From contig CAJNAR010000150.1 of the NCBI GenBank assembly GCA_905220665.1, forward strand, positions 744,001 to 808,000: a stretch of DNA of 64,000 bases. Direction: 5' to 3'. Position numbers and translations under genes: made by a program. Each line of letters opens with the position of its first letter. Within the stretch, counting starts at the first letter, position 1. The DNA comes from Albugo candida. Lineage: Eukaryota; Oomycota; Peronosporomycetes; Albuginales; Albuginaceae. The notes under the pieces are model-generated. The model was not told the origin of the DNA and did not search any database. It was given only the letters and a program-made list of their open reading frames with translations. Positions 34,744 through 44,421 of the stretch are shown here, piece by piece.

Positions 34744-35500
34744 CAAATCTTAGGTTTTGTTTCCGCCTCATAAACTCCGAAAATTTGACGCTTGTGAAGA
34801 TAGAGCTGCTATCTTCACTCTGATTTACACCTGAGCTCGTGTGATGGGTCGTTGAGCAAGAGGAAGCGTGTACCAGCTTGGACGCCTTATGTGCGTCTCT
34901 TTGCTCATACAGGATGTGTATCGGGCAGATACAAAGGAAGAGTACACGAATTCACCGGATATCGGTCCTCAATATGTTGTGAAGCAACTTTGATTGGATG
35001 AAGCCGGTACATACACAGCAAGAGATTTTGGACGTGATTCAATTCCATCAGAAATGTTTGCGATCGCAAAATTGCATTTGGTTCTTCTCTGTGCGATATT
35101 TGTGGCGTTTTGCGCGGCCTCGTACCTGCGCTCTCGGAAAAAGGCTCACCATTTTTGACGTTGGCAGTGCGTTTGCATCAATGATTCTGTGGTGCATATT
35201 GCGCTTACATGTGTCATTAGGATTCACTCACAGAGCTACCAAAGTGAACGCTTAGAGGACGATCAAATTTGAATATATATTATGCATATTACCCGTTGCC
35301 TTTCTAACCGTGTTAGTCAAGTGTCATGTTGATCATATGATAACAATCTGGCAATGTACTGTACACTGTCTATGTATAATCGACCTTTAATAAGAGTGCT
35401 ATGTCGTATAATCTGCATACCCACGCTACCGCTATTCTTGGAATTCACGGTAAACCTTACCGCCACCGAATCTAAAAATAGTTATCGGGTTGCATGAGTT
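34744..35500. other. Intergenic stretch
   Basis: No supportable gene. An 85-codon frame at 34998-35255 has no family features. The sequence immediately downstream of 34743 is the 3' flank of the PH-PX gene. Confidence 0.4.
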
Positions 35501-35511
35501 GCACATATCCA

Positions 35512-35590
35512 TGAGTACACCTCATCATGTGTGTCCTTTGCAGCACTTGAAGCATTGCAAAAGGCACACAAATTGAGGTGTACTCATAGA
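35512..35590. promoter_or_regulatory. Imperfect inverted repeat upstream of the RVGGG coiled-coil gene
   Basis: The left arm atgagtacacctcatcatgt... and right arm ...aattgaggtgtactcat are about 32 nt each and pair with a few mismatches around a loop of about 12-15 nt (gcacttgaagca). The structure ends about 185 bp before the likely ATG. It could be a fold-back remnant of a small transposon or a transcribed hairpin. Confidence 0.7.
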
Positions 35591-35774
35591 CATGTCCATC
35601 TTATCCGCTGATTGCGAGTCCGATTCCAAATGCTCGGAAAGCGCGTCCTTTTTCAAAGGTATAATGTCTCCAATCAGCATGCAGAATCATGCTAAGAGAC
35701 TTGCAACATCAGGTCAAAATCTGTCTGTGTCGTTCCTTTTATTCTCATTTATAATTACTAACTATTGTATGAAA

Positions 35775-37112
35775 ATGCAGCGAACAAGAAAGACAACGAC
35801 GACACCAACGAAAAATGCAACAACAGCAACAACTATGAAGCGCGTCGGTGGCGGATTTGTACTGCGCACACCTCCAACGGTGACAACGCCAGCACGAACT
35901 CAGCAGCGCCCGTCGACAACACCAGCACGAACTCAGCAGCGCCCGTCCACAACGACAGCACGAACTCAGCAGCGCCCGTCGACAACACCAGCACGAACTC
36001 AGCAGCGCCCGTCGACAACGCCAGCACGAACTCAGCAGCGCCCGTCGACAACGACAGCACGAACTCAGCAGCGCCCGTCCACAACGACAGCACGAACTCA
36101 GCAGCGCCCGTCGACAACGTCATCAACATTGCGAGCTAACGTACCAAGAAATGCGACGACGGCCAATGTGGGGTGGACCGATTCTACTAATGACCCGGTA
36201 ATGCGTGCGGGTACGGGCGCGCGCGTGGCAGCGGCCTCCGGTGCAAGAGTGTCTGCGGTGCCGACCCCGACAAGAATTCCAGCAATGCCGGCAGATCCAA
36301 CATCGGAAAACCAACCGCGACTGCGACAATTGGTGCAACTCAAAAAAGAGAATGTTCAGTTGTCGCGCGCCCTGGAGACGAAGTCAACTCAACTCCGAAG
36401 CGCTACTGAAAAGATTGATTCGCTCAAAACGGTCGTCCAAGAACTCAACCAGCAGCTGGAAGTAAGTCGTCAACGAAACCAGATTTGTCAACGCAAGCTG
36501 GATTATGCGTACAAGACACATAAAGATGATGGATACAAGCTGAAGGAGCTCACGGATGGACACACGATACTCAAGTCCGAGTTATCAAGATCAAAGGCGA
36601 TGCTGGACGAGTTCAAAGTCTTCATGGAGCAGCAGCAAAGACAACTGATGGAGCTTAAACATGAAGGCGATTTGAAGACTTCCGAATTGACGGAAACGGA
36701 AACGGCTCTCATGCAGAAGATGGAGCTTCAGCATCAACACGATCAAGAAAAGATCAAGCAATCGGAGCAAGTGGGTATTAAATCCAACGCGGAAATTTTG
36801 AAGTCCCGGTCAGTACTCGATGAATTATTGGCTTTTATGGAGGATCATCTTAGCTATCTGAAAGTGACCAAAGAAGCCAAAGAAAAGAAGACATCATGTG
36901 CATTACAGAATCAAGCAGCTGAAAACAGAAGTACCGATCAAGAAGCGGCAGTCTATGAACGTCGAGTGCATCGCGGATATGACCTCATTACGTCATTTAA
37001 GATGCATGTAGACATGCTGCAGTGGAAGCTTGAGAATTCGGAGAACAAGATTGAAGAACAAAGAAAACTACTGCACAGGATATCAACTGAACACGACAAG
37101 ATGCATAACTAG
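35775..37112 (+). CDS. Intact RVGGG-family coiled-coil protein with 11-residue repeats (445 aa)
   Basis: The likely start is ATG 35775 because the N-terminus from there (Thr-rich, then MKRVGGGFVLRTPP) aligns with the family members near 5962 and 48723; the frame is open further up to 35592. Seven consecutive copies of an 11-residue unit of the type (P/T)ARTQQRPSTT are encoded by 33-bp repeats (about 35885-36121). Residues about 175-440 form a long, nearly continuous coiled coil rich in Glu, Lys, Gln and Leu with regular heptads. There is no signal peptide, membrane segment or catalytic motif. The positively charged repeat region followed by a rod suggests a structural or nucleic-acid-associated scaffold, but the function is unknown. 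It sits alone between transposon-rich regions. Confidence 0.7.
   Translation: MQRTRKTTTTPTKNATTATTMKRVGGGFVLRTPPTVTTPARTQQRPSTTPARTQQRPSTTTARTQQRPSTTPARTQQRPSTTPARTQQRPSTTTARTQQRPSTTTARTQQRPSTTSSTLRANVPRNATTANVGWTDSTNDPVMRAGTGARVAAASGARVSAVPTPTRIPAMPADPTSENQPRLRQLVQLKKENVQLSRALETKSTQLRSATEKIDSLKTVVQELNQQLEVSRQRNQICQRKLDYAYKTHKDDGYKLKELTDGHTILKSELSRSKAMLDEFKVFMEQQQRQLMELKHEGDLKTSELTETETALMQKMELQHQHDQEKIKQSEQVGIKSNAEILKSRSVLDELLAFMEDHLSYLKVTKEAKEKKTSCALQNQAAENRSTDQEAAVYERRVHRGYDLITSFKMHVDMLQWKLENSENKIEEQRKLLHRISTEHDKMHN
35885..36121 (+). repeat. 33-bp coding minisatellite, about seven units
   Basis: Units read gcacgaactcagcagcgccc plus gtcgacaac(a/g)cca or gtccacaacgaca. Two subtypes (PARTQ and TARTQ) are interspersed in the order P,P,T,P,P,T,T. 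Because the unit length is a multiple of three, the other frames are also open through the array; these are not separate genes. Confidence 0.93.
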
Positions 37113-38531
37113 CAGGACGTCGTATGCAATTGGAAAGCAAGCACCTCAAACATTTGTCCATGACCTCATAACGTCAAAATGGATACAATGCAACTGCTGG
37201 AAACTACCATGATCACCTCATTACGTCATCATGGGCTTGGCTCTTTTCAATTGCAGCTTAGTCGAGTTGCAGTACCTAATTGTAATTAATAAAACCTATT
37301 TTGTTATTGTGGTAGTTATTTATATTAGCAGGTGCTTTCGGATGCATATTTCTTACGTTATGATGCTACTCACTTCGGTTAATTGCGAGTATAGTCACTG
37401 TAGGTGGTACTTACTTCATATGTATCTGATGGCTAAGCTTGTAGATGCCTGTATATCTGTAGAATACAGATTCTGCAGTCCAAAAGTTACCAGCCTATGT
37501 ACTTAACGAGGTTGAGCTACATTGTTTTCGCACGCATGGAAATAACCTGGATCTCAATCCAAGAGTCCCACTTCGTGCGAAATGAGTTTGAAGTGCTGGT
37601 AATGTCTTAAGCATTCTTACTTAAGAGGAATAATGAAAGGCTGCTTTCTCAAAACGTTAGGTCTTGCTTTGGGAGTCTTCCTTGCCCATGATTCACGTGA
37701 GATTGATTCATGCAAAATCGGCTCGGTCAACAGAATTTGAGAGAAGTATACTACTCAAAATAGAACCTCGTGTAAAATTTAACAAGAATGGAGCTCCTAT
37801 AAAGCTCGCTGATTTGTGAAAAGACCATATTCGACTTGACCCTGGTCATTTAGAATGAGCCAATTCCTAAGACGGAATTGGTATGGACGAAAACACCCCA
37901 AGTAATTCTACCATTTCTTTGGCATAAATTCCATCCAGAATATTCAATCACGAAATCAAACCAAGTGGAAACAACTGAAATTTTCAGTTATAAGCAAAAT
38001 CCTGAAACATGTTACATCGGCTGGAGACTGAATTGGAAATCCTTGAACATATTGGCCAAAGGAATAGAATTCCACCATTACCCAGCCCCCTCTCTCGCTC
38101 TTGATGGATACATTTCACAGCATTTTGGGTAATATACGCATGAACGGGTAACAGGAAATAGTCCTATACTTCAGTTTGGAGAATCACAGGAGACCCAACG
38201 TATTCACATGCGTTTCCCGAAGACGGACATGCTATGTACAGAAGTCCGCTTTCCTTATTCGTATCAAATCTGCGAGCACGTCGAGTTCAGCTGCATCAAA
38301 AACCAAACAAAGCTGCCAGAATATTTCAAGCAAATCGGAGAGACATTTCCTAATTTATTGCGTTTGGTGAATGGACGCTACCAGGGAAACCGTCAAACGT
38401 CAACTCCCCACATCTTAAAAATCAATAGTCAACTATCATTTACCTCGGGTTGAACATGAAACCAGCACGGGAAAACGAGGTCTTTTAAATTCAACTCGGC
38501 TCAATTAATAATGCAACCTGGGGACATTTGT
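37113..38531. other. Gene-poor stretch with degenerate coding traces
   Basis: Near 37155-37225 two short blocks repeat a part of the preceding gene's 3' end (cctcat(t/a)acgtca plus a ctgctg/tggaa context), suggesting partial tandem duplication. A frame at about 38140-38453 (containing LPEYFKQIGETFPNLLRLVN) and pieces at 37878-38132 look like remains of a gene that I cannot name. Confidence 0.4.
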
Positions 38532-38736
38532 TCTGAAGACTTATTGCTCACTTAGAAATTTATAACTGCCTAAATATAGGTCCTTAGTTCGCTACCCTGT
38601 GCTACCTCTAAGCCTATCATTCTAGGTCCCTCTATAATGTTTCTAATGACGTCAGACCATGACGTCATCCTGTGACGTCATGGCCTGTCTAGCTTACAGT
38701 CAGCTCAATCTTGTTGCCCGACTCGGCGGCATGACA
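38532..38736 (-). repeat. 3' LTR of the gypsy element (205 bp)
   Basis: It matches 44239-44416 except for scattered substitutions and about 27 extra bp (38654-38686 region) that carry added copies of the palindrome TGACGTCA. This LTR has three CRE/ATF-type octamers (or near matches) against one in the 5' LTR. The terminal CA has drifted to GA. Confidence 0.9.
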
Positions 38737-39456
38737 TCTCCCCGGACTTGACTTCGCGTTGGCGGTCTCGAAAGTCTGTACTAGTCGCTGCCAATGCGAA
38801 ACGTGGCGGATAGCTTTCTCCCGTTGCCAAGTACTATCACACTCTGGGAGGCCGTGCCATTTTACTAGCCATTCCACCTTGCGTCTGCGCTGACGACGAC
38901 GAAGCAATTTTTCCACAATGTGTAGTTCCTTCGCGGTATCTGGTTCTAGGATGATTGGCGATGCTTTCGGAATCGTTCGTTCAGCGAACTCGGACGCATT
39001 CGGCGTATATGGATAAAGTAGGTCGACGTTAAACGATGAGTGCAGTCTCTTCATATCTCGCGGTAGCTTCAGTTTAGCTACATTCGGATTGATCATCGAG
39101 ATTATCTCAAACGGTCCAACCTTCTTTGCTTTGAGCTTGGCTTTCTTTAACTCAATGTGAGCGTTGACTGTTTTAAGTGGAAGATTCTTGGTATCCAGCA
39201 GAACTAAGCCACCGACACTAAAGGCGAGGCTTGTTCTTTTCGAGTCATAGTACTTCTTCTGTCTCTCCTGGGCTTGTTCTAGATTTTCGCGTGCCTTACG
39301 CACTAGGTATTGGCGATCCTTGGCGAACTTTGAGGCGAACTCTGAGATGGATTGTGGATCCATATCATCATATTCTTTGTATTCGTGAGAAATCAGATTG
39401 GATACTTTTCTTCCGGTATCAATCTCAAACGGGGTGAGCTTAGTAGACTCGTTTAC

Positions 39457-39703
39457 TTTGTCAAGGATTTCATTACACTGTTTATCTGGTTCTTTAACTA
39501 CCTTCCTTATCCTATCATGAGCCCCTGACCGTGTGAATCTCACTTAAGTCTGACTTCAAACCTAGGGAGGCAGATATTTTCCAAGCTTATTGCTTGGGTG
39601 GGCTCAAACCGCTGCCCACACTGCCGGGGATCGAACTAACGACCTCCGGCAGGGGGTCCGTGCGCTCAAGTGCTTAACCGACTGAGCTGGGGCGGACCCC
39701 TAA
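39457..39703 (-). mobile_element. tRNA-derived SINE inserted in the gypsy integrase
   Basis: A 247-bp insertion bounded by 17-bp target duplications gtaaacgcgtcttctaa (39720-39704) and gtaaacgagtctactaa (39456-39440), 15/17 identical. Its minus-strand head has Pol III internal promoter boxes: box A CAGCTCAGTCGG (39689-39678) and box B AGTTCGATCCC (39637-39627). These sit inside a degenerate tRNA-like fold whose T-stem does not pair, so it is not a functional tRNA gene. The body is unrelated to tRNA and ends ...aatccttgacaaa. The integrase reading resumes exactly across the duplication (VN-S, TKLTPFE). Confidence 0.88.
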
Positions 39704-41478
39704 TTAGAAGACGCGTTTACTGAAGTGGCGTGCGCGTATTCTACCGTGCCAAGTAACTTGGCCCAATTTTCTCGGCTGTATGACACTAAGCAGCGTAAAG
39801 CGTCTTCTAACACCAAGTTTTGGCGTTCTGTTTGTCCATCCGCTTGCGCTCTATGAGCGGTCATCATGCTTAGCTTGACACCCATCATGGTCATTAGAGA
39901 TTTCCAAAACTTTGCCGTAAACTTCGGATCCCGATCTCTGATGATAACCTTCGGCAGTCCATGATGTCTGACTACGGCATCGAAAATAACTTGGCGGTGT
40001 CTTTAGAATATGCAGTCGTATACGTTGGCGCATAGAATGGTCTCTTCGACAACTTGTCTACGACGACGCAAATAGCATCGTACACTTCCGACATGGGTAG
40101 TCCAGTAATGAAGGCCATTGACACTACTTCCCAGCATTCTTCCGGAATGAGTATAGGTATCATTAATCCTTTCTTTCGCTGGTTGTTTGACTTCCATCGA
40201 TACATGTTTCACATGTATCGACGTACTTGTGCACCGTCTCCAGTATCTTCGGCCAGTAGTACCATTGCTTCAACTTCATGTAAGTTCTGCGAACTCCTGG
40301 ATGTGCTGCTGTGGCTGCATCATGAAACTCGTATAGAATCTTCGTCTATATGTCCGGCATGTCTGGAATGCATATTTGCTGCATTGCATCATCTTGCTTC
40401 AGATATATGAGTCCTTTGTCGATTATGAAGTTGTTTTTCGGCTGCTTTTTTATTTTCCAGATATGTTTGAAAAACTTATCTTTGCGATAGACCTACTGAA
40501 TCGCTTTACGCACTTTATCGTTGATATGGGCGCGCACAACATGAAACACGACGTTGTGGATTTTCTCTTGCGCGGCTCCTATCGGACGACTCTCCCCCCT
40601 TAATTGCACATCGTCGAGTAAGAGTTGGGAGACATCCAGCGGAATGTACTGAATGAACGCAGCGTGAACCATGTACGTATCCAAAAGAGTGAAGTGTTGC
40701 TTACAGTCCTCTGGTCCGTAGGCACGTCTGATTCGTTGGAATGCTCTCCCGACACGGTCGGACGAGATAATGCGTCAGCCACCACATTGGACCGTCCTTT
40801 GACATGATGTAAGACAAAGTCAAACTGGGAAAAGAACGTTAACATACGCGCCATCTTTGGAGACACTTTGGGATGGTGGAGTATCCACCTGCACGCGGAA
40901 TTGTCTGTATAGACTGAAAAGTGTCTTCCGTGGAGATAGGGACGACATTTTTCGAGCGCAGTCTTGATAGCTAACAGCTCTTTCTCGTTAGCTGGCCATT
41001 TTAGTTCATGTGGGCCTAGATGTTTCGAATAAAACGCAATGGCGTGGTCGTTGCTGTTGATACGTTGCGAGAGAACACCAACCATGCAAAACCCATAAGC
41101 ATCCGTTCTTACGATGAAAGGGTGAGTAAAGTCGGGCAATTTCAGCGTCGGTGACTGCTGAAGTGCGAGCTTCATTGCGTTAAACGCCTTTTGCTGATCT
41201 TCTTTCCAGTTCCATGGAGTATCTTGTTTGGTTAACTCTCGAAGAGGACACGATAGTCGTGCAAAATTGTAGATGAAACGTCGGTAATACCCAGCTAGTC
41301 CCATAAAACTTAGCAACTCTTTGCGACAGGACGGTGTTTGGAACATTCCGATAGAATCTATTTTCTTAGGGTCGACGCGTAGACCAGCTTCGGAAACCAT
41401 ATGCCCTAAGAATGCGATTTCTTTGCGACCAAATGCACATTTGGAGAGTCGAGCATAAAGCTTCTTCTTGCGCAACAC

Positions 41479-41592
41479 TTAATTTTTTTTTTATTTGTAT
41501 TAAAAAAAAATTTTTTTAAATTTTTTTAGATTCAAAAATGAATTTTTTCAATTTAAAAAAAAATTTATATTTATTTTTTATTAAAAAGAAAT
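41479..41592. other. Near-pure A+T insertion in the RT domain
   Basis: About 105-114 bp made almost only of A and T, with long homopolymers, interrupt the RT coding sequence between HVRAV and the following LRKKKLYARLSKC block. The flanking pol sequence has normal composition. No target duplication is obvious. It may be an inserted microsatellite-like filler, an organellar fragment, or an assembly/gap artefact. Confidence 0.8.
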
Positions 41593-44238
41593 ATAATCGC
41601 ATACTGCACGAACGTGGCCTACGTGGTCCTCCATTGTACGGGAGAAGATGCATATATCGTCCAGATACACGACAACGAAGGTGCCTAGCTTGTCGAACAA
41701 CGTTCGCATAAGACGTGACCAAACCCCAGGCATTCCTGATAACCCCATTGGTGCTACGCACCATTGATACGTTTTCTTGTGGGTTCTTAAAGCCGTATAG
41801 GTTCGACTTGATGGCAAAACTACCATTTGATGGTACCCTATAGCAAGATCGAGAAGCTTAAAATACTTGCATCCAACCATGCGGTCGAATAGTTCTTGGA
41901 TTAACGGCAAAGGAATTTTTGCCACGACGGACATGCTATTCACATAACGGTAGTCAATTACCCAGCGAATGGGAATCTTCGAATTTCTGCTCCGAGCCAT
42001 TCGGCGCGTTTTGGGAACTTTCCGGTTGTGGGATCTTTCTATGGGATTCCAAAAATATTCGAGACCCATGGCGAGTTCGATACTTCTATCCATCCTTTGC
42101 GTATATTCTCTTCAACGAATTGCTGCAGTGCGTCTTGCTCAACCTTCGAAAGACGGAAGGGAGCACGGGCGCGCGGCACCGCATCAGGCTTTATTTGCAG
42201 TTCGAAGTTCACTGATCTCTTTGGAGGCATTTCATTGGGAAGTTGTTCTGGAAATACGTCCTTGTACTCGTCCAGAACTGTTTTCAACTCCTGCAATATT
42301 TCTGATGGCTCTACGTTGGTAACCTTCAGTTGATACATCTCCTCATATGCTTCGCTGTTCAGCTTCTCTTGGAAGGTAGGACCATCCACATCTTCGAACT
42401 TCGTGTGGGCTTCCACTTCAATATGTTGCGATCGCCAATCAATCCGTGGGTTGTACTTGGTGAACCATGGTTGACCAAATATTAAGTCATGCGTATCCGG
42501 CAGGTTCCATTCCATGAATCGCATCCTTGGGAACTCCATACCGTCGATGCGAACGGTATCTTCCACTCTCTTCGTGGGATGACTCGGTGTCCACGTTCCG
42601 TCAAAACGACGCGCTTGTACCTTTTGTGCGCTTAGTATTTTTGAGGCCAGACCAGGCTTGATCAGATTTGTGGACGCACCAGAGTCGATCAAAATCTTGA
42701 CGGATTTGTTTTCAATGACACCATCACGTACTAGTAGTTGACCTTGCACTGGCATGTCCGATCCAAAGCTGCTTGATTCTAAGCCAATAGGTTCTACTTC
42801 TGTCGTCTTTTGGACCTCTACGGCATTGATCCTGACGCGGTCGTAAACAGTGGATTCTTGTTCGTCCTCACGGCTTTCCACATTGTTGACTTGCTGACGA
42901 CTTACGTTTTGCTGATAATTCCGTTCGGAACGATTGTTACCTCGATCATTACGTGGCTGGCGCTGTCGACACTGTGCGGAGCGATGATTTGAACTTCCGC
43001 ACTTGAAGCACAAATTACGGCGGCGACATTCGTCACGAGACGGAATTTGTACGTAGCTGATGTCCATTGGCTCCGGACCATCGTTCGATCGATATCGACG
43101 ACTTCTTTCGTATGACCTGTACCGCCGTCTATCGTGCGAAATTCCTCGAGAGTGTCTCGGCGGATGAGAACGGTCAAAGTCTAACGCAACCGTAATAACT
43201 TGGGAGAGTATTGTACAGCGACGGTACTGAACTTCTTCCCGCGTGCGACCTGTCAGTCCACGGAGAAAGTACATGATCTGGTCCAGCTCGCTCATCTCTC
43301 GAACTTGAGTGACTACGTGGCAAACTTGCACACATAATCAGGAAGATCTTCGCAATCGCGCTCTCTCATATTGTTCATATCCTCACGCAGACGCTCTTGC
43401 AGATCAGCAGGGACAAATTCACGTTCGACTTTGCTGAAGAATTCGTCCACGTTTGTGACATACTGTTTTTGCATCGCATACCACTGAGCGGCTCCTTGCT
43501 TCAGTGTACCGCCTAAGACAGCGAGTATTCTTTGAGAAAGTTCTAGACTCTTCCAGTCCACTCCTCTTGCAAAGAAGTATTATTACACTTGCTCCTTGTA
43601 GAGTTGAAATGATTCATCCAACCTACCCTCATACGTCGGAAGTTTCACACCCTCTAGCTTGATTTCCGAAAGCTGTTTTGATTTTTGAAATTGCTCGAGC
43701 AATTGCGCTTGTTTTTCCATACTTTTAGCCATAGAGTACAGCAATTGTGCATGCTGATCGGAACTCATCGGGGTGGACATTGTTGAACAAATACGATTAG
43801 TTAACTCTACGTGGTTGATCTGGGATTCTTTTTGGCTCTTGGGTGCTTCTCTTGACAGCCTTTGGTCCGGGTTTCAAGGAGGTTTTGGACTTGGAGGTCG
43901 GTAGTTGGCTTACGGGTACGGTTTTGTACCCTGGCGGTCCGGCACAAGGAAGGGACTCGGATAGTTTTGACCCTGTGCTTAGCGATTTCACGTGAGATGC
44001 GCAGGTTCACAGTGCTCTCGAATCTGAGCAATTCACTGGCGTGCGAGAGTAAGCGAGCTTTGATGTTTTTTGCGCGAGTCGGAGCGGTGAGACGTGTCCA
44101 GGTGTTTCTCGAGACGGCAAGAATGCAGCTGGTGCGGTAGGGACGGCGAGCTCGGCGAAGACGGCGATGCTGGAAACGGTGGTCCTGCAGGGACGGCGAT
44201 GACGGCGGGGACGGCGAGGACCAACAAGTGCTACCAGA

Positions 44239-44416
44239 TGTGAAACTTATTGCTCACATAGAAATTTAAAACTGCCTAAATATAGGTCCTTAGTTCGCTA
44301 CCCTGTGCTACCTCTAATCCTATCATTCTAGGTCCCTCTATAATGTTCCTAATGACGTCATGGCCTGTCTAGCATACAGTCAGCTCAATCTTGTTGCCCG
44401 ACTCGGCGGCATGACA
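44239..44416 (-). repeat. 5' LTR of the gypsy element (178 bp)
   Basis: TG...CA ended (TGTCATGCC ... TTTCACA). It is followed at 44236 by the primer-binding site TGGTAGCACTTGTTGG, similar to the complement of an initiator or elongator Met tRNA 3' end. It has a single TGACGTCA motif at about 44353. Confidence 0.9.
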
Positions 44417-44421
44417 TTTGT

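Larger units (their letters stand above)
38760..43780 (-). pseudogene. gypsy gag-pol, broken
   Basis: Gag pieces at 43313-43780 lead into 42039-43331. The latter holds the zinc knuckle CFKCGSSNHRSAQC (about 43015-42974) and the aspartic protease LIDSGAST (about 42690). RT is at 41581-42093 with the catalytic VVVYLDDI (about 41660). After an A+T insertion, RT thumb and RNase H follow at 40600-41478 (GYYRRF, RTDAYG, YTDNSA). Integrase fragments are at 40410-39700 with QADGQTERQN. The C-terminal part at 38689-39440 ends in a chromodomain (VEWLVKWHGLPECDSTWQ). At least three frame changes and two insertions prevent expression as one protein. Confidence 0.9.
38532..44416 (-). mobile_element. Ty3/gypsy LTR retrotransposon with chromodomain integrase
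   Basis: The element is delimited by LTRs and a 5-bp target duplication TTTGT (38527-38531 and 44417-44421). In the element's own direction (minus): 5' LTR 44416-44239 starting TGTCATGCC; primer-binding site TGGTAGCACTTG beginning at 44236; gag; protease; RT; RNase H; integrase; chromodomain; polypurine tract (CCGGGGAGA at about 38745-38737); 3' LTR. It is inactive: the coding region has frameshifts, a SINE insertion and an A+T insertion. The chromodomain places it with chromoviruses, which target chromatin marks. Confidence 0.93.

Noticed and set aside
35833..36139. Long open frames on both strands through the 33-bp repeat array
   Set aside because: They exist only because the repeat length is a multiple of three and the unit lacks stops in other frames; the family alignment fixes the true frame.
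39620..39703. Functional tRNA gene
   Set aside because: A and B boxes are present but the T-stem does not pair and the sequence is bounded by SINE target duplications; it is a tRNA-derived SINE head.
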